The notes: generated by a model not told the origin, from the letters alone. DNA of 64,000 nt from Pseudodesulfovibrio senegalensis (GCF_008830225.1 NZ_WAIE01000001.1:124001-188000), one strand, 5' to 3'; counted from the first letter of the stretch, positions 15,724-25,036 are shown. Numbers and translations are program-made.

Positions 15724-16358
15724 TATCGTTCCTTGGGCGTCACGGTCAGCATCCAGTAGCCGGTTTCCTGCCACTGGCCGAGAAATTCCTTCCACGCAAT
15801 GCGTTTGGCGCGCTCGTGGCCGGAGTGCACGATCACTTCCGTGGGCGTGTAGCCGATGACCACCATGTAATGCAGCTTGCGCACCATGGGCAGACCCTGA
15901 TCCACCATGACCACCATGGGGTGGCCCTGATTCACGGCGTTGATGACCGCCTGCGGCGAACCCTTGCCGAACATGGAATTGAATCCGCGGTGGCGCGGGT
16001 ACAGGATCATGTCCAGGTTCACGGCCCCGCGGATGTCCTTGCGGAACACGTCGCGGGCGATCGCTTCCGGCGTGACGCGGTCCCCGGCATGGTTCAGCAC
16101 CATGGCCAGCGCAGCCGGGCCGCATTGGTATTGCTCCTGCACCAGAAAGGGCACGTCCCGAATCATGGCGCTGCCCATGTTCTTGGGCAGGGGCGGCAGG
16201 TTTGTTCTGGCGGCGCAGCCGCAGAGCACGCACAGGACAAGAACCGTTGCAAGCCCCATGGCGAACAGCCTTCCGGGCAGGGCGGGGCAGCATGACGGGG
16301 GGGGCATGAATGGTTGCCGGACCGCACGCGCGGCCCGGTTTTTTTTCGAGGCAGTCAT
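15723..16358 (-). CDS. PA2778-family C39-like cysteine peptidase lipoprotein
   Basis: This 211-residue protein has a membrane or lipoprotein signal (VLVLCVLCGC) after a basic N-terminal tail. A papain-like C39 domain follows: QEQYQCGPAALAMVL holds the catalytic Cys, and KLHYMVVIGY the His. The family pairs with PA2779 in many genomes, as here; its substrate is unknown. The start at 16358 overlaps the upstream stop (TGATG), favouring this start over internal ATGs, although the lipobox would then lie unusually far in. Confidence 0.8.
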   Translation of the reverse strand: MTASKKNRAARAVRQPFMPPPSCCPALPGRLFAMGLATVLVLCVLCGCAARTNLPPLPKNMGSAMIRDVPFLVQEQYQCGPAALAMVLNHAGDRVTPEAIARDVFRKDIRGAVNLDMILYPRHRGFNSMFGKGSPQAVINAVNQGHPMVVMVDQGLPMVRKLHYMVVIGYTPTEVIVHSGHERAKRIAWKEFLGQWQETGYWMLTVTPKER

Positions 16359-16753
16359 CAGGATATGGTCACCCGCGTGTCCGTGAAGTGGAATATGAGC
16401 GCCACAAGCGCCACGATCACCAGCAGGCCGATGACCAGTCCCACGCCGTCACCGGCGACGTCGATATCCTTGATGCTGGAGGCCACCCGGTGCAGCTCCT
16501 CGTCCGAGAGCGCGCTCATGCGGGTTTTGATCTCTTCCTGCGAGTAGCCCAGTTCGGAGAGCCGCTTGGTGACCATCCTGTTTTCCAGCACCTGCTGCAC
16601 GGTTTCCATGTTCTGGCCCCGCTCCTGGGCGTAGGCGTCCGCGCTGGGGATGAAACCGGCCTCGGCCCGGGGCGCGAAACCGGCAATGGTCATGACCGCC
16701 AGCAGCAGAATGGCGGTGATCCTGAACAAACGTGTGTCTATGCATTGCGTCAT
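16358..16753 (-). CDS. PA2779-family small membrane protein
   Basis: This 131-residue protein has a signal peptide (ending APRAEA), a central charged region (ENRMVTKRLSELGYSQEEIKTRMSALSDEELHRVA), and one C-terminal membrane segment (GLVIGLLVIVALVALIFHF). This is the PA2779 layout. GGAGG lies 8 bases before the ATG at 16753. It is the first gene of the PA2779 - PA2778 - TPR operon; the genes probably work together in the envelope, but the process is not known. Confidence 0.82.
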   Translation of the reverse strand: MTQCIDTRLFRITAILLLAVMTIAGFAPRAEAGFIPSADAYAQERGQNMETVQQVLENRMVTKRLSELGYSQEEIKTRMSALSDEELHRVASSIKDIDVAGDGVGLVIGLLVIVALVALIFHFTDTRVTIS

Positions 16754-16864
16754 TGCAAATCCTCCATGAGCGCCCAATTCCCCAAAGGGGGAGGGGTGTC
16801 AAGCATGTGCAGGGATCGTGCACAAACACGGGGATTTGCAGCGGCATACCCTGCGGGGCATGCG

Positions 16865-17425
16865 TCAGCGCACGGGCAGGCCCCACTCCTTGCGCACGTC
16901 GTTCAGGTCGATGATGCGCGGCGGCAGTAGCGTGAACCCCGATGCTTCGCACAGGTCGTGCCGGTCCGCGAACTTGTCTTCGTAGAGCACCTCGTCGAGG
17001 ATGTAATAGTCGGATTCGTTCATGATACGGTCCCACTGGTGGGTCATGAATTGCAGATGGTCGGGGTCGAACGTGTCCACGTCGTCCCAGTGCCAGCTGA
17101 AGCGGCACAGCTCGTTGTCGAATCCGAGCACGCAGATGTACCGGGCCTTGCTGTCCAGATACATGCGCCGCCTGAGCTTGAGCGGGTCGCGCGTGATGGC
17201 GGCCATGTCGAACTCCACGGGTTCGCCGTTGAGCGTGGTGTTGACGTAGCAGTTGGCGTCGATCTTCATGCCCCACGTGGCGGTCTTGCCGCGCCGCCAC
17301 CATTCCAGCGGCGTGTCGGAGTATATGTCGAATCCCTTTTCCGTGATGCGCTTGGCCGTCTTTTCGGAGACCGGGTGAAGGGCCAGATCGCACGAATGTC
17401 CGTGCACGGTGATTTCCAGAGCCAT
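16865..17425 (-). CDS. Hypothetical protein, 186 residues
   Basis: The family is not recognised. It is a soluble protein starting MALEITVHGHSCDLALHPVSEKTAKRI, rich in aromatic and acidic residues (FSWHWDDVDTFDPDHLQFMTHQWDRI). Cysteines are present but not in a clear metal motif. AAGGAGA precedes the ATG at 17425. It lies upstream of, and on the same strand as, the PA2779 operon with a 111-base gap that carries no clear terminator. Confidence 0.7.
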   Translation of the reverse strand: MALEITVHGHSCDLALHPVSEKTAKRITEKGFDIYSDTPLEWWRRGKTATWGMKIDANCYVNTTLNGEPVEFDMAAITRDPLKLRRRMYLDSKARYICVLGFDNELCRFSWHWDDVDTFDPDHLQFMTHQWDRIMNESDYYILDEVLYEDKFADRHDLCEASGFTLLPPRIIDLNDVRKEWGLPVR

Positions 17426-17615
17426 GGTTGTTCTCCTTGCGTTTTTTCTTTTGCCTGTGCACGGGCAGTGCCAATAGGAGCGTTGCGATATATTGTCTCG
17501 TTTCATCAGGCGGTTGCGTTGGGGCGTGGCTGCGCGTTGCGCAAATTGGTATCGCGCAGCAGAGCCGTGCACGATGTTGCGGGGTGATGGCGGAGAGAGC
17601 GGCGCTACGCGCACG

Positions 17616-17646
17616 AAAAAACGCGCCCCGCTGTGCACGGAGCGCG
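17616..17646 (-). terminator. Terminator of the second TRAP operon
   Basis: On the minus strand CGCGCTCCG and CGGGGCGCG pair (one G-T) around a 7-base loop and are followed by six T. It lies 31 bases past the dctM stop. Confidence 0.8.
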
Positions 17647-17676
17647 CTTCGTCCCAATCGTGTGCAAGGAGAGAGG

Positions 17677-18951
17677 TTAATGCAGCAGGTTGGGGAGGAA
17701 GGTTATGACGGCAGGGCAGAGGGTTAGGACTGCCAATGTAGCGAGCAATGACAACAGATACGGCATGGATGCCCTCATCACTCGTTCGAGGGGTACCTTG
17801 GTAATGGCGCTGGCAACGAACAGGTCCAGTCCCACGGGCGGGGTGATGCACCCGATGGCCAGGTTGATGACCATGAGCACGCCGAAGAACAGGGGATCGA
17901 TGCCCAGCTGGACGGCCACGGGCAGGAAGATGGGGGTCAGGATGACCACGGCCGCCGAGGCGTTGATGAGCGTTCCGATGAACAGCAGGAGAACGTTCAT
18001 CATCAGCAGGAAGACCACCGGGGAGTCGGTCATGGACACGATGTACGCACCGATGTGGTGCGGGATTTCCAGGTTGGTGAGCATCCAGCCGAAAACCTTG
18101 GCCGCGCCCACGATGAACATGATCAGGGTGGTGCCGATGACCGCCTTGAAGATGATCTTGGGGAAGTCCCTGAGCTTGAGTTCCTTGTAGATGAACAGGC
18201 CCACGAAAATGCCGTAGACCGCGGCCACGGCCGCAGCTTCGGTGGGCGTGAAGATGCCGCCGTAGATGCCGCCGATGATGATCACCGGAGTCATGAGCGC
18301 CCAGAACGAGTCCTTGAAGCTCTTGAGCAGGGCCATGAACGAGAAATTGCCTTCGGCCGGGATGCCTTCGCGCTTGGCGATGACCCAGCTCACGGCACAC
18401 ATGGTCAGGCCCATGAGGATGCCCGGCACCAGCCCGCCCACGAACAGATCGCCGATGGAGGTTCCGGCGATGACGCCGAAGACCACCAGCGTGATGGAAG
18501 GCGGGATGACGATGCCCACGGTGCCGCCCGCGGCGACGATGCCGGTGGCCAGCTCGCGGCGATATCCCTTTTTCTCCATTTCATTGACCATGGTGGAACC
18601 GATGGCCGCCGTGGTTGCGGCGGACGAGCCGGAAATGGCCGCGAAGAACATGCCCGAAACCGCAACAACCTGCGCCAGCCCGCCGGTGAACGACCCGACC
18701 ATTGCCTGCGCGAAGTTGACCAGACGGCTGGTGACGCCGCCGGCGGACATGAAGGTTCCGGCCAGCATGAAGAAGGGCACGGCCATGAACGAGAACGAAT
18801 CAACGCCCGAGTACATGATCTGGGTGATCATGACCTGCGGCATGCCCAGAAAGTAGTAGAGGATGATGGATACGGACAGGGCCAGGGCAAAGGCCACGGG
18901 CACGCCCACGGCGGTCATGCCCAGAAAGGAAAAGAGCAGTACGGCTTCCAT
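17677..18951 (-). CDS. TRAP transporter large permease subunit (DctM family)
   Basis: This 424-residue permease has family motifs YSGVDSFSFMAVPFFMLAGTFMSAGG, FFAAISGSSAATTAAIGS, GGTVGIVIPPSITLVVFG and NLAIGCITPPVGLDLFVASA. It closely fits the C4-dicarboxylate branch. It forms the membrane complex with the DctQ gene 1 base upstream. A CitAB/DcuSR-type two-component system follows, consistent with dicarboxylate sensing. Confidence 0.93.
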   Translation of the reverse strand: MEAVLLFSFLGMTAVGVPVAFALALSVSIILYYFLGMPQVMITQIMYSGVDSFSFMAVPFFMLAGTFMSAGGVTSRLVNFAQAMVGSFTGGLAQVVAVSGMFFAAISGSSAATTAAIGSTMVNEMEKKGYRRELATGIVAAGGTVGIVIPPSITLVVFGVIAGTSIGDLFVGGLVPGILMGLTMCAVSWVIAKREGIPAEGNFSFMALLKSFKDSFWALMTPVIIIGGIYGGIFTPTEAAAVAAVYGIFVGLFIYKELKLRDFPKIIFKAVIGTTLIMFIVGAAKVFGWMLTNLEIPHHIGAYIVSMTDSPVVFLLMMNVLLLFIGTLINASAAVVILTPIFLPVAVQLGIDPLFFGVLMVINLAIGCITPPVGLDLFVASAITKVPLERVMRASMPYLLSLLATLAVLTLCPAVITFLPNLLH

Positions 18952-18952
18952 G

Positions 18953-19483
18953 TCATCCCTCCTGGGGCTTTTCGGCTGCCGCGGTTTCCATGTCCGCGGC
19001 GGGCCGGTTGCGGTTCTTGATGGCCTTGGCGATGCGCACCGTGTCCTTGAACAGGTAGAGCATCATCAGGCAGGCGCTGGCTGGTATGATGGCGTAGACC
19101 GAGCTCATGGATATTCCCAGCCCCGGAGCGGTCTGGAAGGTCATGACCGAGGTCATCTTGGCCCCCTGCACGAGCAGGAGCAGGATGAACACGTAGCTGC
19201 AGACGTTGACGAATACTTCCAGTGCCAGCCCGGCAGCCGTGCCTTCCAGTTTCCTGGCCAGCAGCTGCACGGAAAGATGGCCGGATTCGCCCATGATCAG
19301 GGCGGAGCCGAGGAAGACGACCCAGACGAACAGAAAGCGCGAAAGTTCCTCGGACCATTCAAAGGTATGGCCGAAAAAGTAGCGCGATATGACCTGCAGG
19401 AAGATGAGTACGAGCATCAGGGTCATGGCCGAGACCGAAACCCAGTACAGTACCGCATGCAGGCCCTTGAACAGTTTTTCCAT
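18953..19483 (-). CDS. TRAP transporter small membrane subunit (DctQ family)
   Basis: This 176-residue protein has four membrane segments and the signature ISRYFFGHTFEWSEELSRFLFVWVVFLGSALIMGESGHLSVQLL. The ATG at 19483 follows CCAAGGATG; an ATG 33 bases further up lacks a better site and would add a polar tail. It sits between dctP (56-base gap) and dctM. Confidence 0.9.
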   Translation of the reverse strand: MEKLFKGLHAVLYWVSVSAMTLMLVLIFLQVISRYFFGHTFEWSEELSRFLFVWVVFLGSALIMGESGHLSVQLLARKLEGTAAGLALEVFVNVCSYVFILLLLVQGAKMTSVMTFQTAPGLGISMSSVYAIIPASACLMMLYLFKDTVRIAKAIKNRNRPAADMETAAAEKPQEG

Positions 19484-19539
19484 GGTAGCATCCTTGGGGG
19501 AGCGGCGCCCGGACACAAAGGCCCGGACGCCGGGAGGAG

Positions 19540-20517
19540 TTATTTCTTGAGGGCTTCGACAGCGTCGATGTTGTCCTGTCCGACCACATCGGCAAACTGC
19601 TTGTAGACCGGACGGGTCGCCTCGATGAAGGCGGTGCGGTCAACTTCGATGACTTCGATCTTGCCGGTGGCCTTGATCTTGTCCCAGAACTCCTTGTCCT
19701 GCTTTTCGGAAAGCTGGCGCTGCCATGCAATGGCTTCGTCGGCACTGTCCTGAATGATCTTCTGTTGGGCCGGGGTCAGCCTGCTCCAGGTGATCATGGA
19801 GATGACCACCGGTTCCGGCGCATAGGCGTGCGCGGTCTTGGAGGCGTATTTCTGCACTTCGAAGAAGCGCTTGGTCCAGATGTGCGCGCTGGGGTTTTCC
19901 TGTCCGTCCACGGTGCCCTGCTGCATGGCGGAATAGAGTTCGCCGAAGGCCATGGGAGTGGGGGAAGCGCCGAGCGCTTTCATCATTTCGATGTATATCT
20001 TGTTGGTCATGACGCGGATCTTGAGGTCGGTCATGTCCGCGGGGGTCTTGACCGGGCGGATGTTGTTGGTCAGGTGGCGGATGCCGTTTTCCATGTAGCC
20101 GAGCAGCTTGATGCCCTTGGGCTCAAGGTCTTTGCCGATCTTCATGCCGACGGTATCCAGGCTCTTGTAGGCGTGTTCCCTGTCCTGAAACAGGAAGGGC
20201 AGGTCGAACAGAGAAATCTGGGGCTGGAACTGGCCGAGAACCGCGGTTCCCACGAGCGCCATGTCCACGGTCCCGAAGATCAGACCCTCGATGAGGTCCT
20301 TTTGCCCACCGAGCTGGGAGGTGGGAAAGACCTTGACTTCGATTTCGCCGCCGGACTTTTCCTTCACCAGTTTGGCGAAGTGGTCCGCGCCCTGTCCATA
20401 GGGGTGAATGGGTTCCGCAATATGACCCAGCTTGATGACGACTTTTCCTGCAAAGGCCGGCACCGCAATGACGACCGACAGGATGACGGTAAAAAAAATG
20501 GTTGCCAGACGTTTCAT
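19540..20517 (-). CDS. TRAP transporter substrate-binding protein, C4-dicarboxylate type
   Basis: This 325-residue periplasmic protein has a ~23-residue signal peptide ending AFAG. The DctP motifs are strong: KLGHIAEPIHPYGQGADHF, FGTVDMALVGTAVLGQFQP, LKIRVMTNKIYIEMMKALGASPTPMAFGELYSAMQQGTVDGQENP. The arginine in LKIRVM should salt-bridge the substrate carboxylate. It is the first gene of the dctPQM operon. Its 5' leader contains an inverted repeat at 20551-20569. Confidence 0.94.
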   Translation of the reverse strand: MKRLATIFFTVILSVVIAVPAFAGKVVIKLGHIAEPIHPYGQGADHFAKLVKEKSGGEIEVKVFPTSQLGGQKDLIEGLIFGTVDMALVGTAVLGQFQPQISLFDLPFLFQDREHAYKSLDTVGMKIGKDLEPKGIKLLGYMENGIRHLTNNIRPVKTPADMTDLKIRVMTNKIYIEMMKALGASPTPMAFGELYSAMQQGTVDGQENPSAHIWTKRFFEVQKYASKTAHAYAPEPVVISMITWSRLTPAQQKIIQDSADEAIAWQRQLSEKQDKEFWDKIKATGKIEVIEVDRTAFIEATRPVYKQFADVVGQDNIDAVEALKK

Positions 20518-20550
20518 GATAGCTCCTCAGTTTACATGAATGGTTGGTGC

Positions 20551-20569
20551 GGGGAACCCCACGTTCCCC
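20551..20569. promoter_or_regulatory. Inverted repeat in the leader of the second TRAP operon
   Basis: GGGGAAC and GTTCCCC flank five bases, 34-52 bases upstream of the dctP start. It could be a regulator site for the neighbouring DcuR-like protein or an mRNA hairpin; nothing in the sequence decides this. Confidence 0.3.
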
Positions 20570-20710
20570 GTTATGAATGTGCTCCTACGTTGTCTGGCAT
20601 ACACATTCCGTCATGAAAAAAACTGTTGGGAACGTATTCTGGAAAGTGTGTTTTTCGGGCGTTTTGTTCATTTTGTTCACGCGGTCGGCGTGACGGATGC
20701 GGCCCGTAGG

Positions 20711-20744
20711 AAAAACGGCCCGCCCCCTTTCGGGAACGGGCCGT
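20711..20744 (-). terminator. Terminator of the two-component operon
   Basis: On the minus strand ACGGCCCG and CGGGCCGT pair around a G/A-rich loop and are followed by TTTTT. It lies just past the response-regulator stop. Confidence 0.8.
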
Positions 20745-20766
20745 TCTGTGTGACGTGTGTGGGGGG

Positions 20767-21459
20767 CTAGGCCCGGAAGTATTTGCGTTCCGGTCTGCCC
20801 ACGCTGCCGTAGACCACGTCCGCGTACACGAAATTCACGGAAACCAGATATTCGAGATAGCGGCGGGCCGTGGACCGGCTGGCCCCCATGCGCTCGGCCG
20901 CGTCCTCGGCGCTCAGGCCCGTGGTGCGCGGCAAGTCTTCAAACAGCCGCCGGACCTTGCGCAGGGTCAGGGAGTCGATGCCCTTGGGCAGGTCGTCCTG
21001 CACGGCGTTCCCGGCCGGGGCCGTGGCGGGCCGCAGGATGCTGTCCACGTCGCGCTGTTCGATGGTTTCGCTGTTCGAGAGCCGCATGCGGTATTCGCGG
21101 AATTTGGTCAGACAGTCGTTGAAGCGCTCGGTGATGACCGGCTTGATGATGTAGTCGAACACGCCACCGCGCAGCGCCTGCTTGAGCGGCTCCATTTCCC
21201 GGGCGGCCGTGATCAGGATCACGTCGGTCTCCATCCTGTTGGCGCGGATGGTGTGCAGCAGGTCCATGCCCGAGCCTTCGGGAAAATAGAGGTCCAGCAG
21301 GATAAGGTCCGGTTCCAGCGCCTCGACCATGTAGCGGGCGTCTTCCAGCCCGGTGGCGATGCCCACCACTTCGCATCCTTCCACCCGTTCGGTGAAGCGC
21401 CGGTGCAGGTCCGCTATCTTGGCATCGTCTTCGACAATCAAAACCCGTATGGTATTCAT
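20767..21459 (-). CDS. CitB/DcuR-type response regulator
   Basis: This 230-residue regulator has a receiver domain (residues 1-125) with phosphoacceptor Asp56 in LILLDLYFPEGSG and the conserved lysine in IIKPV. A C-terminal winged HTH (SLTLRKVRRLFEDLP through SRSTARRYLEYLVS) follows. This is the family that activates dicarboxylate and citrate transport genes. The start overlaps the kinase stop by 4 bases. The probable target is the TRAP operon next to it. Confidence 0.92.
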   Translation of the reverse strand: MNTIRVLIVEDDAKIADLHRRFTERVEGCEVVGIATGLEDARYMVEALEPDLILLDLYFPEGSGMDLLHTIRANRMETDVILITAAREMEPLKQALRGGVFDYIIKPVITERFNDCLTKFREYRMRLSNSETIEQRDVDSILRPATAPAGNAVQDDLPKGIDSLTLRKVRRLFEDLPRTTGLSAEDAAERMGASRSTARRYLEYLVSVNFVYADVVYGSVGRPERKYFRA

Positions 21460-23081
21460 GCGTTTTCCGGTTTGGTTTTCGGGATGGTCACGGTAAACAG
21501 CGCGCCGCCCAGTTCGCTTTCCAGCACCATGACCTGTCCGCCCATTTCCCTGAGCCTTTTCCGGGCCAGAAACAGCCCCAGTCCGCGCCGTTCACGGCCT
21601 TTGGAGGAAACGCCGCGCCTGAATATTTCCTCGCTCTGCTCGGGCGAGACCCCGGGGCCGGAGTCCGAGACCTCAAAGACCAGATCGTTGCCGAGGTCCG
21701 TGAACGAAAGTTCCACTTTCCTGTTGTTCCGGGGCTGGTTCCTGACCGCGTCAAAGGCGTTGTCCAGCAGGTTGCCGAGGATGGTCACCACGTACTCCTG
21801 CCGAATCCAGCCGGGCACGTCCACCATGGTCCCGTGGCGGTCCATGTGCAGCTCCACCTTGAGCTCGCGCGCCCGGTTGTATTTGCCCAGCACGATGGCG
21901 GCAATGACCGGGTGGGGCACGGCGCGGTTCAGGAAACGGATGATTTCCTCATAGCCCGTGGATTCATTGACCACAAGCTCCAGCGCCTCCTGGTGCGCCT
22001 CGATCTGGATCAGCCCGGCGATGGTGTGCAGCTTGTTGGAATATTCGTGGGTCTGGACCCGCAGCAGTTCGGAGTACTCCTGCACCCGGGAAAGCTCGAA
22101 GGCCAGCCTGTCCAATTCGTCCTTGCGCCGGAAACTGGCTACTGCGCCCTGCACCTCGCCCGAATGGATGAGCGGCACGGTATTGAAGATCAGGTCGCGG
22201 CCGTTGATGCTCAATTCCACGTCGTGTTCGGATTCGCCGGTTTCCAGCGTGTGGTTCAGGCCGTTTTCGGGCATGAGTTCGCGGATGTCGTTGCCCGGCA
22301 TCAGTTGCTTGGCGTCCAGCCCGGTGTAGTGCATGGCCGCGCGGTTGGCCAGTCGGATTTCTCCTGTGCGGTCCACGGAAACGACCCCTTCGCGGATGGC
22401 CTCCAGCACGGCGCCGCGCTCCAGATACAGGGCCGTGATTTCGGCGGGTTCCAGTCCGAGGGTGATCTTCTTGAGATGCCCGGCAATGAATATGGCGCTG
22501 ACAATGCCGATGAGCAGCATGGAAACGATGTATATGAGAGGTTTGTTCAGGTGGGCGGGGATGGCCTTGCGCACGCTTTCCATGAGGTAGCCCACGGCCA
22601 CGAAGCCGATGATCTCATCGTCATGGAATATGGGCACCATGCCGCGCAGGGACGGGCCGAGTGTGCCCACGGCGCGCGACACGTAGGATTTGCCCTCGTG
22701 CAGGGCCGGGCCGGTGTCGCCGCCCACGAAATGCCTGCCGATGCGGTCCGGCTTGGGGTGGGAATAGCGGACCCCGTCCGTGTCGCCCACCACCACGTAG
22801 GACGCCCCCGTGGCCTTGCGGATCTGTTCGGCCTTTTTCTGGATGCTGCCCAGCGGGTCGCGGGCCATGAGCGCCATGCGTATGGACGGCATGAGCGCCA
22901 CGCTCTGGGCGGTCTGCAGGGCGCGCTTGCCGATCTGCTGGTGCAGCACGTCCGTGGCCAGGCTGGAAACCGTGAGCCAGCTCATGAGGCTCTGGATGAC
23001 CACCAGTGCCAGCACCATGTGGATGAGATAGGACTGGATGCTTTTGGGTTTGATGCGTTCGTACAGACGCATGAGGAACAT
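21456..23081 (-). CDS. CitA/DcuS-type sensor histidine kinase
   Basis: This 541-residue membrane kinase has membrane segment 1 (about 19-41), a periplasmic PAS-like sensor domain (42-180) with SYVVVGDTDGVRYSHPKPDRIG as in CitA/DcuS, segment 2 (181-200), a cytoplasmic PAS domain (about 215-320), His345 in LRVQTHEYSNKLHTIAG, and an ATPase domain with DNAFDAV and GLGLFLARK. It senses external di- or tricarboxylates. The ATG at 23081 is used because GGAGG stands 8 bases ahead; upstream codons encode an implausible proline-rich tail. Confidence 0.93.
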   Translation of the reverse strand: MFLMRLYERIKPKSIQSYLIHMVLALVVIQSLMSWLTVSSLATDVLHQQIGKRALQTAQSVALMPSIRMALMARDPLGSIQKKAEQIRKATGASYVVVGDTDGVRYSHPKPDRIGRHFVGGDTGPALHEGKSYVSRAVGTLGPSLRGMVPIFHDDEIIGFVAVGYLMESVRKAIPAHLNKPLIYIVSMLLIGIVSAIFIAGHLKKITLGLEPAEITALYLERGAVLEAIREGVVSVDRTGEIRLANRAAMHYTGLDAKQLMPGNDIRELMPENGLNHTLETGESEHDVELSINGRDLIFNTVPLIHSGEVQGAVASFRRKDELDRLAFELSRVQEYSELLRVQTHEYSNKLHTIAGLIQIEAHQEALELVVNESTGYEEIIRFLNRAVPHPVIAAIVLGKYNRARELKVELHMDRHGTMVDVPGWIRQEYVVTILGNLLDNAFDAVRNQPRNNRKVELSFTDLGNDLVFEVSDSGPGVSPEQSEEIFRRGVSSKGRERRGLGLFLARKRLREMGGQVMVLESELGGALFTVTIPKTKPENA

Positions 23082-23251
23082 GGCTCGACCTCCACGCATT
23101 GGCGATGATTCCGGCCTACATGGCAGATTCGAAGGCATTAGGCAAACCCTGTTCAGGATCGAGGCGGGCGGGGGCGGTTCAGTATGTTTCAAAAAGTTGC
23201 CCGATGTGTCGGAATCGTTGCTGCCCGGCCTGTGCCGTGGTACGTGGACAC

Positions 23252-24676
23252 ATGCCCGAAGTCGACAGAGAACGCCTCATACAATTCTTTACCCAGCCCG
23301 GAACCCTTTCCGGCCTGCTGGACGAACTGCCCATCGGCGTGGCCGTGCTGGAGCGTGACGGCTCCATCCTGCTGGTCAACGGGGCCTATGAAAGTCTGAC
23401 CGGCGTGGACCGGGCCAGGGTCACGGGCCTGCGCTGCCTGCATTCCCTGCGTTGCGACTTCTGCACGCGCGACTGCCCTGTCTTTGCGGGCAGGAGCGAT
23501 TTTCCCATTCAGCAGGTCAAGGGCAACATCATCAACCGTGAGCGCAAAAAGGTTCCGGTGCGCCTGACCGTGGCCCCGGTGTTCGACGAGGCCGGGGAGC
23601 AGGTGGGGGTGGTGGAAACCGTGACCCCGGTTTCCGGGCCGGACGATTACGACGACCCCGAGGCCGGGTCCTACAGTTTTGGGAAGCTGGTGGGCAAAAG
23701 CCCGCAGATGGACAAGGTCTTCCGCATGGTGCCCAGCGTGGCCCAGACCGATTCCTCGGTGCTGATCACCGGGGAGACCGGAACCGGCAAGGATGCGCTG
23801 GCCGAACAGATACACCGGGCTTCGGACCGGGCGGATGGGCCGTTCGTCAAGGTCAACTGCGGCGCATTGCCCGACACCCTGATGGAGTCCGAATTGTTCG
23901 GCCATGCCAAGGGGGCGTTCACGGGCGCGGACCAGAACAAGCCGGGTCGGTTCCGGCTGGCCCACGGCGGTTCACTGTTCCTGACGGAAATCGGGGACCT
24001 GCCGCTCAACCTGCAGGTTAAGCTGCTTTCGTTCCTGGACGACAAGACAATCTATCCGCTGGGCAGCGCCAAGGGCTTTCACGCGGACGTGCGGGTGATC
24101 GTGGCCACGCATCGCAATCTCGAGGCCATGGTCCGGGCGAACCAGTTCCGGCAGGATCTGCTGTTCCGGCTCAACGTCATCCGCATCCACCTGCCGCCCC
24201 TGCGGGAGCGCGGCGTGGACATCACCTTGCTGCAGGATCATTTTCTGCGCGATTTCCGCAACCGCTTCAACAAGAAGATCGTGGGTTTCACCAGGAACGC
24301 CACGGACCTGCTCGGCGAGTATCATTACCCGGGCAACGTGCGCGAATTGCGCAATATCATCGAATATGCCGTCAACTTCTGCAACGACAAACGCATACAT
24401 CTGCGCCATCTCCCGGCCTATCTGCATCAGGTTTCGGCCGTTCCCGCGCAGGAGGCGGAAGCCCTCCCCGCGCCTGCTCCCGCCCCTGTTCCGCCGCCAA
24501 CTGTTCCTGAAGCCCCGGCCGCTGCCCGGGCCAGCGAGACGTGGGAGGACGTGGAGCGGCGCATGATCCTGGATGCGCTGGTCAAGGCCCATGGCCGCCG
24601 CGGCCGCGCCGCGGAAATCCTCGGATGGGGGCGCAGCACCCTGTGGCGCAGGATGAAGCGCTACGGCATGGAGTAA
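23252..24676 (+). CDS. Sigma-54-dependent activator with cysteine-rich PAS domain
   Basis: This 474-residue enhancer-binding protein has an N-terminal PAS domain (about 15-130), an AAA+ domain with GETGTGKD (174-181) and the sigma-54 contact loop GAFTGA (221-226), a Pro/Ala linker, and a Fis-type HTH at the end (RRGRAAEILGWGRSTLWRRMK). The PAS domain holds Cys62-x5-Cys68-x2-Cys71-x3-Cys75, which could bind an Fe-S cluster or another metal, so redox or metal sensing is likely. The start at 23252 drops a non-conserved upstream extension. It is transcribed divergently from the CitA-like kinase and is followed after 3 bases by a NifX-like gene. Confidence 0.9.
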   Translation: MPEVDRERLIQFFTQPGTLSGLLDELPIGVAVLERDGSILLVNGAYESLTGVDRARVTGLRCLHSLRCDFCTRDCPVFAGRSDFPIQQVKGNIINRERKKVPVRLTVAPVFDEAGEQVGVVETVTPVSGPDDYDDPEAGSYSFGKLVGKSPQMDKVFRMVPSVAQTDSSVLITGETGTGKDALAEQIHRASDRADGPFVKVNCGALPDTLMESELFGHAKGAFTGADQNKPGRFRLAHGGSLFLTEIGDLPLNLQVKLLSFLDDKTIYPLGSAKGFHADVRVIVATHRNLEAMVRANQFRQDLLFRLNVIRIHLPPLRERGVDITLLQDHFLRDFRNRFNKKIVGFTRNATDLLGEYHYPGNVRELRNIIEYAVNFCNDKRIHLRHLPAYLHQVSAVPAQEAEALPAPAPAPVPPPTVPEAPAAARASETWEDVERRMILDALVKAHGRRGRAAEILGWGRSTLWRRMKRYGME

Positions 24677-24679
24677 CGC

Positions 24680-25036
24680 ATGCAGCAACGTATTCTGATT
24701 CCCATACTGGATAACGAGATCGCACCCCGGTTCGATCTGGCCACCGACGTTCTCATCATTTCCCTTGTGTGGGTGGACGGCAAGATCGTGGACCGCGAAG
24801 ACAAGGTGGTGGTTCTGGATCATCCTTCTCCCGAGGCCGTGTGCCGTCTGGTTATCGTGCATACGGTGAACACGGTCATCTGCGGCGGCATCGAAGGGGA
24901 GTATTACGATTTTCTGGTATGGAAAGGCGCGGAAGTCATTGATGACGTGGTGGGATCCACGGCGGACGCCATGTCCGTGCTGCTGGCCGGGGAACTGGAA
25001 TCCGGCATGATCCTGCAGCGCGGGGATAGTTGGTAG
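24680..25036 (+). CDS. NifX/NifB-type dinitrogenase cofactor-domain protein
   Basis: This 118-residue single-domain protein starts RILIPILDNEIAPRFDLATDVLI; EIAPRFD is typical of the Nitro_FeMo-Co domain shared by NifX, NafY and NifB C-termini. Such small proteins bind Fe-S or Mo-containing cofactors. No nif genes are here. Its 3-base spacing from the sigma-54 activator suggests it modulates or senses for that regulator; this is inference from position. Confidence 0.82.
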   Translation: MQQRILIPILDNEIAPRFDLATDVLIISLVWVDGKIVDREDKVVVLDHPSPEAVCRLVIVHTVNTVICGGIEGEYYDFLVWKGAEVIDDVVGSTADAMSVLLAGELESGMILQRGDSW

